The position numbers and the translations under genes are program-made. Positions 7,103 to 15,472 of a stretch of DNA of 24,438 nucleotides are shown here, one piece after another. The notes beneath the pieces are model-generated. The model was given only the letters and a program-made list of their open reading frames with translations, did no database searches and was not told the DNA's origin. The stretch's first letter is position 1; each line of letters begins with the position of its first letter. Source of the DNA: Opitutia bacterium UBA7441 (GTDB lineage: Bacteria; Verrucomicrobiota; Verrucomicrobiia; Opitutales; Coraliomargaritaceae); the NCBI GenBank assembly GCA_002480015.1, contig DLQD01000095.1:1-24438 (forward strand). The letters are read 5' to 3'.

Positions 7103-8032
7103 ATGAAAAGCGATCCTTTTGAAAAGCTGCCGGATGCCTTTATCGAACCGCTCGAGAGTTTCCTCGCTTGGTTGGAGTTGGAGCGTGGGCTCTCGAAAAA
7201 TACACTGCTGGCCTACACCCGTGACTTGGCGCAGTGCGTGGAATTTCTCGCTAAGGAGGGTGTTGACGATTGGTCAATGGTCGAGTCGGCGCACTTGTCG
7301 GCGTGGACGGCGAGCTTAAGCCGTGCGGACTTTGCCCGCAGTAGCCAGGCGCGCAAGCTCTCGGCGCTGCGGATGCTAGCCAAGCATCTGGTGCGCGAAA
7401 ACGTGCGAAAAGATGACGTTACCGAACTGCTCGGCGCACCCAAGCTATTGCGTAAATTACCCGATGTTCTGACCAGAGCTGAAGTGGAGCGTCTACTCGA
7501 TGCGCCTTCGGTGAATACGCCCTTTGGTCTCCGCGATCGCGCGATTCTCGAGCTCTTTTACAGTAGTGGGCTTCGCGTGTCCGAGCTGTGTGGCATTCTT
7601 CTACAGAGTATGCATCTCGACGAGGGCTATGTGCGTGTCTTTGGCAAAGGCTCGAAGGAGCGAGTTTGCCCGATGGGAGCGGCCGCCGTGAAAGCTGTGC
7701 AAGATTATATCGCCGGGGGGCGTCCGCATTTTGTTAAAGCCCGAACCGGAAGTGAACTTTTCCTTAGTCAGCAGGGCAGGGCGATCTCGCGCAAAATGGT
7801 CTGGGTAATGATTAAAGAACACGCTCGCCGCGCGGGGATTCAGAAGACGATCAAGCCCCACTTGCTCCGTCACTCCTTCGCTACCCATCTGCTCGAGGGC
7901 GGAGCGGATCTGCGTGCGATCCAGGAAATGCTCGGCCATGCCGACATCTCGACCACTCAGATCTACACCTCTGTGCAGTCGCAACGTCTAGCTGATGAGC
8001 ATGCGCTCTATCATCCGCGGGGGAGGAAGTAG
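7103..8032 (+). CDS. xerD: Tyrosine recombinase XerC/XerD
   Basis: This is a site-specific recombinase that resolves chromosome dimers at dif. The 309-residue length matches Xer proteins and is shorter than most phage integrases. The N-terminal SAM-like core-binding domain (about residues 15-105) has SFLAWLELERGLSKNTLLAY. The catalytic domain holds R158 (GLRVSEL), K182 (GKGSKER), H253 and R256 (HLLRHSFATHLL), H279 (GHADISTT) and the nucleophile Y288 (IYTSV), so the active site is intact. The start is the ATG at 7103; the frame is open upstream through the hairpin leader, but the resulting peptide is not family-like. XerC and XerD cannot be separated confidently from sequence alone, so the symbol is tentative. 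The gene is followed by a bidirectional terminator. Confidence 0.88.
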   Translation: MKSDPFEKLPDAFIEPLESFLAWLELERGLSKNTLLAYTRDLAQCVEFLAKEGVDDWSMVESAHLSAWTASLSRADFARSSQARKLSALRMLAKHLVRENVRKDDVTELLGAPKLLRKLPDVLTRAEVERLLDAPSVNTPFGLRDRAILELFYSSGLRVSELCGILLQSMHLDEGYVRVFGKGSKERVCPMGAAAVKAVQDYIAGGRPHFVKARTGSELFLSQQGRAISRKMVWVMIKEHARRAGIQKTIKPHLLRHSFATHLLEGGADLRAIQEMLGHADISTTQIYTSVQSQRLADEHALYHPRGRK

Positions 8033-8092
8033 ACTGCCCGTGGAATGCCCTTTGGGTGCTTGTCATGCCCCTGTGCTTTCTGGCCTGAGCAC

Positions 8093-8124
8093 AAAAAAGC
8101 CCCGGCGCGAACCGAGGCTTTTCT
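8093..8124. terminator. Bidirectional intrinsic terminator between the Xer gene and rpmB
   Basis: AAAAGCCCCGG (8095-8105) pairs with CCGAGGCTTTT (8112-8122) around loop CGCGAA, with one C/A mismatch. An A-run precedes and a T-run follows the stem, so it can stop transcription of the Xer gene on plus and rpmB on minus. Both genes converge on it. Confidence 0.8.
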
Positions 8125-8143
8125 ATAAAAGACTGTATCTGGC

Positions 8144-8374
<231 letters not shown>

Positions 8375-8498
8375 AGAGGTTCCTTCGTTGAAAAATTGAA
8401 AGGCTGGAAAGTAGGGGTGAAAGAGCACCTAGCAAGTGTTTTTTCGAGAAATTTTCAGCTGCAAAAATACCTTCCACGCTGGTTTCGACATTCTTTGC

Positions 8499-9488
8499 CT
8501 ACGCGCGCAGCCCCCATAAAACCTGAAAACGCTGCCCCATGTTGGCGGGATGAATCAATTCCATCAGGGTCTGGCGTTCTGGGCTGAACACGCCTGCGCT
8601 ACCCGAAACGATGGCCTCGGCGGCGCGTTGAGCGCGCTGCACAAGGAAAGATTCCTGGCTTTCCAGGGTCACGGATTGCAGTTTGGCAGCCTGCATTTGC
8701 TCCATCAAGGGAGTCCAGCAAACATCGCAGGTGATATCGCAAGCCCCGGGTGTTTCCAGTAAGTCGTTGCCTTGCACGTGGCTTTTATAGGTGCGCGCAG
8801 TGCCGGAGGGGTGGTCTTGGAGGAGCGATGTCCATGTGCGCCCATAGTCGAAGAGGAGGAGGAGCCCCTTCCAATCCTGTGCCAACAGCGCGGCGAGCGC
8901 GGCTTCGGCCTCCAGCGGCAGGTCGAGCGCGTAACCGTCTTCGATCTGCGCGGGCAGGCGATCGGCCACCGCCGCGACTTGGGGGGTGAGTGATTCGAGC
9001 AAGGTTTCGGTCAGCTGACCGCTCTCATCGAGTCCAACTCCCCGTTCACGCCAAACACCGTCGCGGAATATCAGCCGGTGGAAGGGCAGGGCGTCGAGCC
9101 ACTCGTTGGCAAAGATTACAACGGAGCCTTCCACGTGGACCGCTTCTCCTTGGCGGATCACCTGCTCCGCCGTGAAGGGATGGCTCGGCAGATGGCTGAG
9201 CAGAGAGGTGTCCGGCTCAGCCGCGATCTCGACAAAGCGGTGCGTCCCGGCTTCGCTATCGAGCAGATCCACCGCCGCAGTGGTGGCGAGCTTAGCAAAG
9301 ACGCGTCCGAGGCTTTCCGCCGTGTAAAAGTCGTGCCGCGCGCTCCGGCCGACACGCTCGGCGGCTTGCGTGTAATAACCGCAGCCCTTGGAGTAGAGCG
9401 CTTTCTCTATAAAGTCGCGGTAGCTGATCGGCTCATTTCTGCAATCATCGCGAATCAGCTGGGTTAATGGGTTTGGCGCATCGGACAT
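8499..9488 (-). CDS. MidA-type SAM-dependent methyltransferase (COG1565)
   Basis: This is a 329-residue member of the family of mitochondrial NDUFAF7/MidA, which methylates an arginine of a complex I subunit in eukaryotes. In bacteria the substrate is generally unassigned. Family landmarks in order are ISYRDFIEKALYSKGCGYYT near residues 21-40, the phosphate/substrate segment DFYTAESLGRVFAKL, a SAM region FVEIAAEPDTSLL (normally EIGAGxGxL, here altered to EIAAEPD), the ANEWLDALPFHRL motif, and LLLFDYGRT before the C-terminal half. The changed SAM glycine loop is worth noting: the GxG is absent, so catalysis may be weak or the binding unusual. It starts divergently from tsaD, 83 bases away, and ends 124 bases before rpmB. 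A GAGGAG lies too far upstream (about 15 bases) to be a normal ribosome-binding site. Confidence 0.8.
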   Translation of the reverse strand: MSDAPNPLTQLIRDDCRNEPISYRDFIEKALYSKGCGYYTQAAERVGRSARHDFYTAESLGRVFAKLATTAAVDLLDSEAGTHRFVEIAAEPDTSLLSHLPSHPFTAEQVIRQGEAVHVEGSVVIFANEWLDALPFHRLIFRDGVWRERGVGLDESGQLTETLLESLTPQVAAVADRLPAQIEDGYALDLPLEAEAALAALLAQDWKGLLLLFDYGRTWTSLLQDHPSGTARTYKSHVQGNDLLETPGACDITCDVCWTPLMEQMQAAKLQSVTLESQESFLVQRAQRAAEAIVSGSAGVFSPERQTLMELIHPANMGQRFQVLWGLRA

Positions 9489-9530
9489 AGCTACTAACTT
9501 GCGCTCCTCTGGCAGGGAAACAAGAAAAGT

Positions 9531-9565
9531 CTTTCCTCTTCTGATTCCTGCCTTCTGACTTCTTG
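9531..9565 (+). repeat. Seven-base-period pyrimidine-rich tract ahead of tsaD
   Basis: Five consecutive seven-base units, CTTTCCT, CTTCTGA, TTCCTGC, CTTCTGA and CTTCTTG, end six bases before the tsaD ATG at 9572. The units are degenerate, but the period is kept. It resembles, in mRNA sense, the tracts ahead of def and pdhC. No Shine-Dalgarno is present. Confidence 0.5.
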
Positions 9566-9571
9566 ATTAAT

Positions 9572-10600
9572 ATGATATTGGCGATTGAAAGTTCTTGCGA
9601 CGAGTCCGCCTTGGCCTGCTTCGACCCGGATTCGGGGATGGCGGGTGAGTGGGTGCACAGTCAGGTTGAACTGCATAAGGAATACGGTGGGGTCGTCCCT
9701 GACCTCGCCAGTCGCGAGCATCTCAAGAATTTTTTCCCGCTGCTCAAGGCCGCTGGACTTTCTGCCGAGCGCGGTGCGATTTCCCAAATCGCGGTCACGA
9801 ACGGCCCCGGTCTGGCGGGCTGCCTTGCGCTGGGTATTGCTTTTGCCCGTAGTCTGGGTTTGGCCTGGGGCGTACCTGTCGTCGGCGTGAACCACCTGCG
9901 GGGGCATGCCTATTCGCCGTTTATCGCCTTACACGAGGACTCGCCCGAGCGATACCCCGAGGCCTTCGAGGCGCTGCTGCCGCACCTCGGGCTGATTGTC
10001 TCTGGGGGCAATACCATCCTTTTCGAGATCGGCACGGATCAGCGGCTCACTATCCTCGCGGAGACGGTGGATGATGCGGCGGGCGAAGCACTGGACAAAG
10101 GCGCCAAACTACTTGGCCTGCCCTATCCCGGTGGGCCCCAGGTCGAGCGACTCGCCGCTCAGGGCGATCCTAAAATCTACGAATTCCCCAAGGCTATCGC
10201 GCCGCGCAACGAGCGCCGCTTCAGTTTTTCCGGGCTCAAGACCAGTCTGCGCTATCGTCTCGAAAAAATGAGCGATGCCGAACTGGAGCCCGCCATGCCC
10301 GATATCTGCGCCGGCTATCAACGGGCGGTGATCGACCAACTCGTTGGCAAGACCAGGCACCTCATACAGGCGGGCGATTACCGTAGCCTTGGTCTCTCCG
10401 GGGGGGTGTCGAATAATCAAGCCTTGCGCGCCGCGATGGTGCGTTTGGCCGCCAAATACTGTATGTCCTGCCATATCGCGCAAGCCCAGCATACAGGTGA
10501 CAACGCTGCCATGATCGCATTTGCCGCTTATGCTGACCCCGCGGGGCTGGCCGCTGCCGACTTCAGTATTGAGCCCTCGCTGCGTTTGGCGGTGCGTTGA
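9572..10600 (+). CDS. tsaD: tRNA N6-adenosine threonylcarbamoyltransferase TsaD
   Basis: This enzyme transfers the threonylcarbamoyl group from threonylcarbamoyl-AMP to A37 of ANN-decoding tRNAs, working with TsaB and TsaE. The 342-residue protein starts MILAIESSCDESALACFD. The metal-binding pair is H108 and H112 (NHLRGHAYS). ASKHA-fold nucleotide motifs follow: LIVSGGNTILF, TVDDAAGEALDKGAKLLGLPYPGG, RFSFSGLKTS, LSGGVSNNQAL and TGDNAAMIAFAA. All expected motifs are present and the length is normal. The start is the ATG at 9572; a TTG at 9563 is possible but would add only MIN. It precedes murD by 86 bases on the same strand and may share transcription with the cell-wall block. Confidence 0.95.
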   Translation: MILAIESSCDESALACFDPDSGMAGEWVHSQVELHKEYGGVVPDLASREHLKNFFPLLKAAGLSAERGAISQIAVTNGPGLAGCLALGIAFARSLGLAWGVPVVGVNHLRGHAYSPFIALHEDSPERYPEAFEALLPHLGLIVSGGNTILFEIGTDQRLTILAETVDDAAGEALDKGAKLLGLPYPGGPQVERLAAQGDPKIYEFPKAIAPRNERRFSFSGLKTSLRYRLEKMSDAELEPAMPDICAGYQRAVIDQLVGKTRHLIQAGDYRSLGLSGGVSNNQALRAAMVRLAAKYCMSCHIAQAQHTGDNAAMIAFAAYADPAGLAAADFSIEPSLRLAVR

Positions 10601-10686
10601 TTGTGGAGCCTGTCCGTCGGAGGCCGGGGACGCTTTTTGAAACACGTCATTGCCAGATTGAGTGCGCGGAGTCTAGCTTAGTGCTC

Positions 10687-11952
10687 ATGTCCTTCACATA
10701 TGCTATCTTTGGAGCGGGCTCGAGCGCGCAGGCTGCTCGTTCCCTCGCCTTGGCGAAGGGCATCGACGTTGTTTTGATCGACGAAGCCGGGGAGGGGGAC
10801 CGGACTACTTTTGGGGCCGATGATGTGTCGGATTTTGACTCTTTCATCTTCAGCCCTGGCTTTGCTGCAGAGCATCCCTGGCGAGCTCTAGCCGAGGCTT
10901 CAGGCCTGACCTGTCTTAGTGAAATCGCGTTTGCTGCGCGCTATTGGAAGGGGCGCATGATTGGCATAACAGGCACCAATGGTAAGAGCACCCTGACCGC
11001 GCTTTTGGATCAAGCATTACGAAGAGCAGGACAGAGCAGTGTAGCAACTGGGAATATCGGCTACCCTTTCTCAGAGGCGGTGCTCTCGGCTTCGAATCAT
11101 GAGGAGGCTTATGCGGTGATCGAGGTCAGCTCGTTTCAGGCCGAGTTGTCCGAAGATTTGGGCTTAGACGCTTTGCTCTGGACTAATTTTGCAGAGGATC
11201 ATCTGGACCGTTACTTAACCATGGCGCGCTACTATGAAGCTAAGGCGCGCTTGTTTAAATGCTTAAAGAAAGACGGCATCTGCGTAGTCGGTCCGGAAGT
11301 GGCACACTGGATAAAGAGTGTGCCTAATGACTTCGATGCCTATACTATAGCGCGTAAAGACTCCGTTCGGGTCTTGGGACTTTCGTCAGATTCCGTTTTT
11401 CGATCTTATCCATATTCAGAAAATTTCTCATTGGCGCTAGAGTTCTGGTCTTTCCTGGATCTACCGTCGGCTCCCCTGATTGAGGCAGCCAATGCTTTTT
11501 CACTTGCGCCGCACCGTCTCGCGCTGACGGCTGAGTTCGCGGGCGTGCGTTTTTGGGACGATTCGAAGGCAACTAATTTTCACGCCACGCTAGCCGCGCT
11601 GGAATCTGTGGAACGCCCGATCGTTTGGATCGGCGGCGGTCGGGCGAAAGGTGGTAATGTCGAAGCTTTTGCTCAGAAAGTCGCGGGGCATCTTGCGGTG
11701 GCGGTACTCTATGGCGAGGTCGGCGGCCGTCTCGCTCAGGCGCTTGAGGACTCGCTTGATTCGATCCATGTTTATACCTACTTTGAGGATGCGGTTCGCG
11801 CGGCCGCGCGATTGGCGGCCGCGATCCCGCATTCCAACGTGTTACTCAGCCCTGGTTTCTCCAGTTTCGATCAATTCAAGTCCTACGAAGAGCGCGGAAA
11901 AAGCTTCACAGACACGGTTTTAAGTTTGAAGAGCGCCGTTAAGGCCCCCTAG
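10687..11952 (+). CDS. murD: UDP-N-acetylmuramoylalanine--D-glutamate ligase
   Basis: This cytoplasmic ligase adds D-glutamate to UDP-MurNAc-L-Ala using ATP. The 421-residue protein has a short N-terminal Rossmann domain (FTYAIFGAGSSAQAARSLA). The Mur-ligase ATP loop is GITGTNGKSTLTALLDQAL, followed by NIGYPFSEA and IEVSSFQAEL, then NFAEDHLDRYLTMARYYEAK, which includes the DHLDRY motif and the lysine carbamylation region. The C-terminal domain has PHRLALTAEFAGVRFWDDSKATN and LLSPGFSSFDQF, both diagnostic of MurD. I chose the ATG at 10687 because the Rossmann strand begins two to three residues later; the open frame upstream (from 10597) is not family-like. It precedes the LysM gene by 35 bases. 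Confidence 0.95.
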   Translation: MSFTYAIFGAGSSAQAARSLALAKGIDVVLIDEAGEGDRTTFGADDVSDFDSFIFSPGFAAEHPWRALAEASGLTCLSEIAFAARYWKGRMIGITGTNGKSTLTALLDQALRRAGQSSVATGNIGYPFSEAVLSASNHEEAYAVIEVSSFQAELSEDLGLDALLWTNFAEDHLDRYLTMARYYEAKARLFKCLKKDGICVVGPEVAHWIKSVPNDFDAYTIARKDSVRVLGLSSDSVFRSYPYSENFSLALEFWSFLDLPSAPLIEAANAFSLAPHRLALTAEFAGVRFWDDSKATNFHATLAALESVERPIVWIGGGRAKGGNVEAFAQKVAGHLAVAVLYGEVGGRLAQALEDSLDSIHVYTYFEDAVRAAARLAAAIPHSNVLLSPGFSSFDQFKSYEERGKSFTDTVLSLKSAVKAP

Positions 11953-11987
11953 TGTGTAATGATATACGTGTTATCTCTGTTTTTATT

Positions 11988-13196
11988 ATGAAAGTATCCA
12001 AAATTTTCGGTTGTGTCCTCGGGCTTCACTTCGGCGTGATCGCCGTCTTACTCATGCAGCCCGGTTGCCGCACGAAGCAGCCGCCGACGCAGACCTACAC
12101 GCAGGACCGCACGGCAGATGGTTTCATCCCTGCGACGGGCGTCGCTCCGGGTGATGGTCTGGATGCCGCATTCAATGCTGGCTTCGAAGATGGTCGCCCT
12201 GCCGTGGACAGCGCAGCCAACGAATTTAGTGAGTTTGACAATGTGGCACCACTGACACCGCTGACTTCGGGTGGGCAAAGTGTTCAGGTAGCGGGCCCTT
12301 CCTTTGAGGCCTACACCGTCAAGAAAGGCGATAATCTCTGGTCAATCGCCAAGCGCTACAACGTTTCGCTCAATGAACTGTATACTGCCAATGGGCTCAA
12401 TAAGAACTCCGTGCTTCGTATCGGCCAGCAAATCCAAGTCCCGGTCGAAGGCAGCACTGCTTCGATCAGCACCGTGAGCGCCGACACCTACCAGCCGACT
12501 TCCTTTAACCAGGGCAGCACCAGCTACACGGTGAAACGAGGCGATACGCTGTCCAAGGTCGCCAATCAGTATGATACGTCTGTCCGCGCAATCAAAGCCG
12601 CCAATAGCATGACCTCCGACCTCATCCGCGTCGGCGAGACACTGGTCATTCCCGTTGGTGCCAACGCGAACACTTCAGGCGCTTTGGGCACTTCAGGCAC
12701 TTCTTCAGGCACTTCTTTAGGCACTTCTGCGGCGTCCGCCGCGCCGAGCAGCACAGTGACTACATCCGGTAGCCGCACCCATACCGTCAAACCGGGCGAG
12801 TATCCCGCCACCATCGCACGTCAATATGGCATGCCTACAGGCGAATTACTTGCGCTCAACGGTATTACTGACCCGCGTAAACTTCAAGTTGGGCAAGTGC
12901 TGAAAATCAACGGCTCCGGTTCTGCAGCTAACGTCGACTCCCGCACCGAGACCGTCGTGAGTCCTGCCCCCGCGCCGGCCTCTCCCGCGCCGGCCTCTCC
13001 CGCGCCAGCCTCTCCCGCGCCCCGCGTTCCTGTAACGAGCAGCGGTCCAGTCGAGATCCGAGTCATCGAAGCAGATCCATTGGTAGAAGGTGAAGCGACT
13101 GAAATTCAGACCGACGAGATGTTTGACGGCGCGGTTGAGATCCCCGTTATCCGCCTCGAAGAGTCAGCTTCCTCAGCTTCCTCCTCTCCCCTGTAA
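11988..13196 (+). CDS. LysM-repeat envelope protein (probable exported peptidoglycan-binding protein)
   Basis: This 402-residue protein starts with a hydrophobic signal region, KIFGCVLGLHFGVIAVLLM, then QPGC: a lipoprotein-like site, though not a canonical lipobox. Three LysM domains follow, at about residues 109-151 (YTVKKGDNLWSIAKRYNVS), 180-222 (YTVKRGDTLSKVANQYDTS) and 265-307 (HTVKPGEYPATIARQYGM). LysM binds the glycan chain of peptidoglycan. Between and after them lie low-complexity linkers: a Gly-Thr-Ser stretch (nucleotides 12686-12732) and a Pro-Ala-Ser stretch from three 15-base tandem repeats (12971-13015). No hydrolase or amidase domain is present, so it probably tethers or recruits. 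The position between murD and ftsW suggests a role in cell-wall growth or division. The start is the ATG at 11988; an earlier in-frame GTG (11952) overlaps the murD stop. Confidence 0.85.
   Translation: MKVSKIFGCVLGLHFGVIAVLLMQPGCRTKQPPTQTYTQDRTADGFIPATGVAPGDGLDAAFNAGFEDGRPAVDSAANEFSEFDNVAPLTPLTSGGQSVQVAGPSFEAYTVKKGDNLWSIAKRYNVSLNELYTANGLNKNSVLRIGQQIQVPVEGSTASISTVSADTYQPTSFNQGSTSYTVKRGDTLSKVANQYDTSVRAIKAANSMTSDLIRVGETLVIPVGANANTSGALGTSGTSSGTSLGTSAASAAPSSTVTTSGSRTHTVKPGEYPATIARQYGMPTGELLALNGITDPRKLQVGQVLKINGSGSAANVDSRTETVVSPAPAPASPAPASPAPASPAPRVPVTSSGPVEIRVIEADPLVEGEATEIQTDEMFDGAVEIPVIRLEESASSASSSPL
12971..13015 (+). repeat. Three tandem 15-base coding repeats in the LysM gene
   Basis: The unit CGCGCCGGCCTCTCC occurs at 12971-12985 and 12986-13000, and with one change at 13001-13015. 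It encodes a Pro-Ala-Ser-Pro-Ala linker, and because 15 is a multiple of three, slippage would lengthen or shorten the linker in frame. A looser in-frame array of GGCACTTCN units lies at 12686-12732. Confidence 0.85.
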
Positions 13197-13220
13197 TAAC
13201 GCACGACGTTTGCACCTATA

Positions 13221-14348
13221 ATGTCCTCAAAATCAAATTGGCGAATTCCGCCGATTGGGTTGTTCATTATCTTTATCGTCGTCGGGCTGACTTTTCTTGG
13301 GCTCGTCGTGCTCTTCAGTGCATCGCAAGCGATGCACGACGACCCGACTGTTCTCCTGCGCAAACAGCTCATTTGGCTCGCCCTGGCTACGGTGGCCGGT
13401 GGCATTGCTATGCGTGTTAACCTTGAAGCACTACGTGAATACGCTTATGTGCTGGCCGCCGGTTCGGCGGTTCTGCTTCTCCTCGTTCTCATTCCGGGAA
13501 TCGGGGTAGAAGTCAACGGTGCGCGTCGTTGGATGGATTTTGGCTTCATGCGCCTGCAGGTCTCCGAAATCGGCAAGCTCGGACTGCTCTTTGCCATGGC
13601 GCACTACTTAGCCTGCCACCGCCGGGATCTGGATCATCCGGTCAAAGGCTATCTCATGCCATGCAGTATTCTTGCGGTCATTTGCGGCCTCATTATTTTA
13701 GAGCCCGACTTTGGCACAGCTTTCCTCTGTGGTGCGGTTGGTGGCTGTATGCTGTTCCTCGCCGGGGTGCGCCTCAAATTCCTAATTCCCACTGCTCTCG
13801 CTGCGCTGACTCTCTTTTCGGTCGCAGTTTACTATGATCCTGTGCGCCTCCAGCGCATTACCTCTTTTCTTGATGTCGAGGGCAACCGTAGTGACAGCGC
13901 CTACCAGCTGTGGCAGGGCATTCTCGCGTTCGGTGCCGGCGGTCTGAACGGTGTTGGCCTCGGCGCGGGGCGCCAGCAGATGTCTTTTCTTCCGGAAGCA
14001 CACACTGATTTTATCTTTGCCATCGTCGGCGAAGAGCTCGGCTTCGTCTTCACCGCGGGCGTCGTCGTTCTGTTTATGACGCTCTTTTTTATTGGTGTCC
14101 TCCAGCTCAAACGCGCGCCCAATCTCTACCAATACCTCCTCGTCATGGGGGCTCTCCTCTTCGTCACTTGTCAGGCGCTCATTAATATCGGGGTTGTCAC
14201 CGGCTGCCTGCCGACTAAGGGTATGTCGCTCCCTTTTATTTCCTATGGGGGTTCAAACCTGGTTTTTATGTTTACCCTCACCGGCATTATACTCAACGGC
14301 TTCCGTTCTTGGGAGCTCCCAGCGCTGCGTGGGCAGCGTGATTTGTGA
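13221..14348 (+). CDS. ftsW: SEDS peptidoglycan glycosyltransferase FtsW
   Basis: This is the septal peptidoglycan polymerase of the SEDS family, which works with FtsI at the division site. The 375-residue protein has about ten hydrophobic segments. Family landmarks are VNGARRWMDFGFMRLQVSE (97-115, with the usual QPSE here as QVSE), LIILEPDFGTAF (157-168), and PEAHTDFIFAIVGEELGF (258-275) with the catalytic D263, then GMSLPFISYGGSNLV near the C-terminus. It is FtsW rather than RodA by context (next to murG); sequence alone separates them less well. It starts 24 bases after the LysM gene, with no Shine-Dalgarno seen. Its TGA stop overlaps the GTG start of murG. Confidence 0.93.
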   Translation: MSSKSNWRIPPIGLFIIFIVVGLTFLGLVVLFSASQAMHDDPTVLLRKQLIWLALATVAGGIAMRVNLEALREYAYVLAAGSAVLLLLVLIPGIGVEVNGARRWMDFGFMRLQVSEIGKLGLLFAMAHYLACHRRDLDHPVKGYLMPCSILAVICGLIILEPDFGTAFLCGAVGGCMLFLAGVRLKFLIPTALAALTLFSVAVYYDPVRLQRITSFLDVEGNRSDSAYQLWQGILAFGAGGLNGVGLGAGRQQMSFLPEAHTDFIFAIVGEELGFVFTAGVVVLFMTLFFIGVLQLKRAPNLYQYLLVMGALLFVTCQALINIGVVTGCLPTKGMSLPFISYGGSNLVFMFTLTGIILNGFRSWELPALRGQRDL

Positions 14349-15472
14349 GTAAAATCATCATCGCCTGCGGGGGCACTGGTGGTCATCTCGCTCCCGGTAT
14401 CGCTGTGGCCGAAGTGCTCCAGGAAGGTGGGCATCAGTGCCTCCTTCTGATCAGCCATAAGCAGGTCGATTCGGCCCTCGTCGAGAAATACGGGCACCTG
14501 AATTTTATGAAAACCCCTGGTCGTGCCTACACGGGGGGGCTGTTCCAAAGCCTGGCTTTCCTCGGCAGCATGCTCTCTGGTTTTTTCGCTTCGCGCCGCA
14601 TGTTGCGGACAGAAGCACCCGATTTGGTTTTGCTCTTCGGTGGGTTCCTCTCGCTCGGCCTCGGTCTGGCCGCTCAGATCAAGGGCATCCCTGTCGTCTT
14701 GCACGAGGCCAACTGTCGCCCCGGACGTGCTGTGCGCATGATTAAGCATCTCTCTACCCGTATCTATCTACCCGACGGCGTCCGCCTGCGCGGTGTGCCC
14801 CCTGAACGTATTCGCTATTTCGGCTACCCTGTGCGTAAGGAGATCAAGCACGCACTGAAGGCGGATGCTTGGAAGCGTTTGAAGATCCAAGTGCCCAACA
14901 AACTGCTGGTCGTCATCGGTGGGAGTCAAGGTGCCTCCGCTTTGAACGAGTGGGTGACGCATAATTTCGAAGTTTTAGCCAAGGCTGGCATCTCGCTTTA
15001 TTGTGTGACAGGGCTCGGTAAAAGCTCCGCCTCTACCATCCATGAGGTTGGGAAGGGCGGCGTTGATATTACAGCGACCTTCGTGCCTTTTTCTAATCAA
15101 ATGGGCGATGTGATCTCTGCGGCTGACCTTGTTGTTTCTCGTGCTGGTGCTGGCTCGATCGCAGAGATTATCCGCTGCCGGGCACCTGCTATTTTGGTGC
15201 CGTATCCCTATGCGTCGGACGACCACCAACAGGCCAACGCGCTTGCCCACGAGCAGCACGGTGCCGGCATCCTGCTGTCGCAAAATAAGCTCGATACGCT
15301 TACCGACGAGGTTCTCGATTTGATGTTCAACGATTGGCTGCTCGCTAAGTTTAAGTCGAATCTGGAGCGCTTGGATCGCTTTGAGTCCAGCCAGCGTATA
15401 GCAGCTGATTTACTCGCGCTCTGCGACAAGCAAAAGATTGATAATAGTGAACGCGTCAAGCCCATGAGATGA
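14345..15472 (+). CDS. murG: UDP-GlcNAc:lipid I N-acetylglucosaminyltransferase MurG
   Basis: This membrane-associated GT28 enzyme converts lipid I to lipid II. The 375-residue protein starts at a GTG overlapping the ftsW stop by four bases (GTGA). The N-terminal glycine-rich loop is ACGGTGGHLAPGIAVAE; the second is VVIGGSQGASALNEW, and the UDP-GlcNAc site is SRAGAGSIAEIIRC followed by PYPYASDDHQQANA. The acceptor loop usually written HEQN...N is HEANCRPGRAVR here: the Gln is Ala and the later Asn is Val. That suggests some change in acceptor or donor contacts, but the rest is standard. The stop overlaps the ATG of the murC-murB gene, so the chain is translationally coupled. Confidence 0.95.
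   Translation: MSKIIIACGGTGGHLAPGIAVAEVLQEGGHQCLLLISHKQVDSALVEKYGHLNFMKTPGRAYTGGLFQSLAFLGSMLSGFFASRRMLRTEAPDLVLLFGGFLSLGLGLAAQIKGIPVVLHEANCRPGRAVRMIKHLSTRIYLPDGVRLRGVPPERIRYFGYPVRKEIKHALKADAWKRLKIQVPNKLLVVIGGSQGASALNEWVTHNFEVLAKAGISLYCVTGLGKSSASTIHEVGKGGVDITATFVPFSNQMGDVISAADLVVSRAGAGSIAEIIRCRAPAILVPYPYASDDHQQANALAHEQHGAGILLSQNKLDTLTDEVLDLMFNDWLLAKFKSNLERLDRFESSQRIAADLLALCDKQKIDNSERVKPMR

Noticed and set aside
7570..7590. Another family A REP copy (AGTAGTGGGCTTCG)
   Set aside because: It falls in the conserved SSGLRVSEL-coding part of the Xer gene; the similarity is explained by coding.
7103..8032. Phage or integron integrase
   Set aside because: Length and motifs match housekeeping Xer; no att repeats, excisionase or phage genes are nearby.
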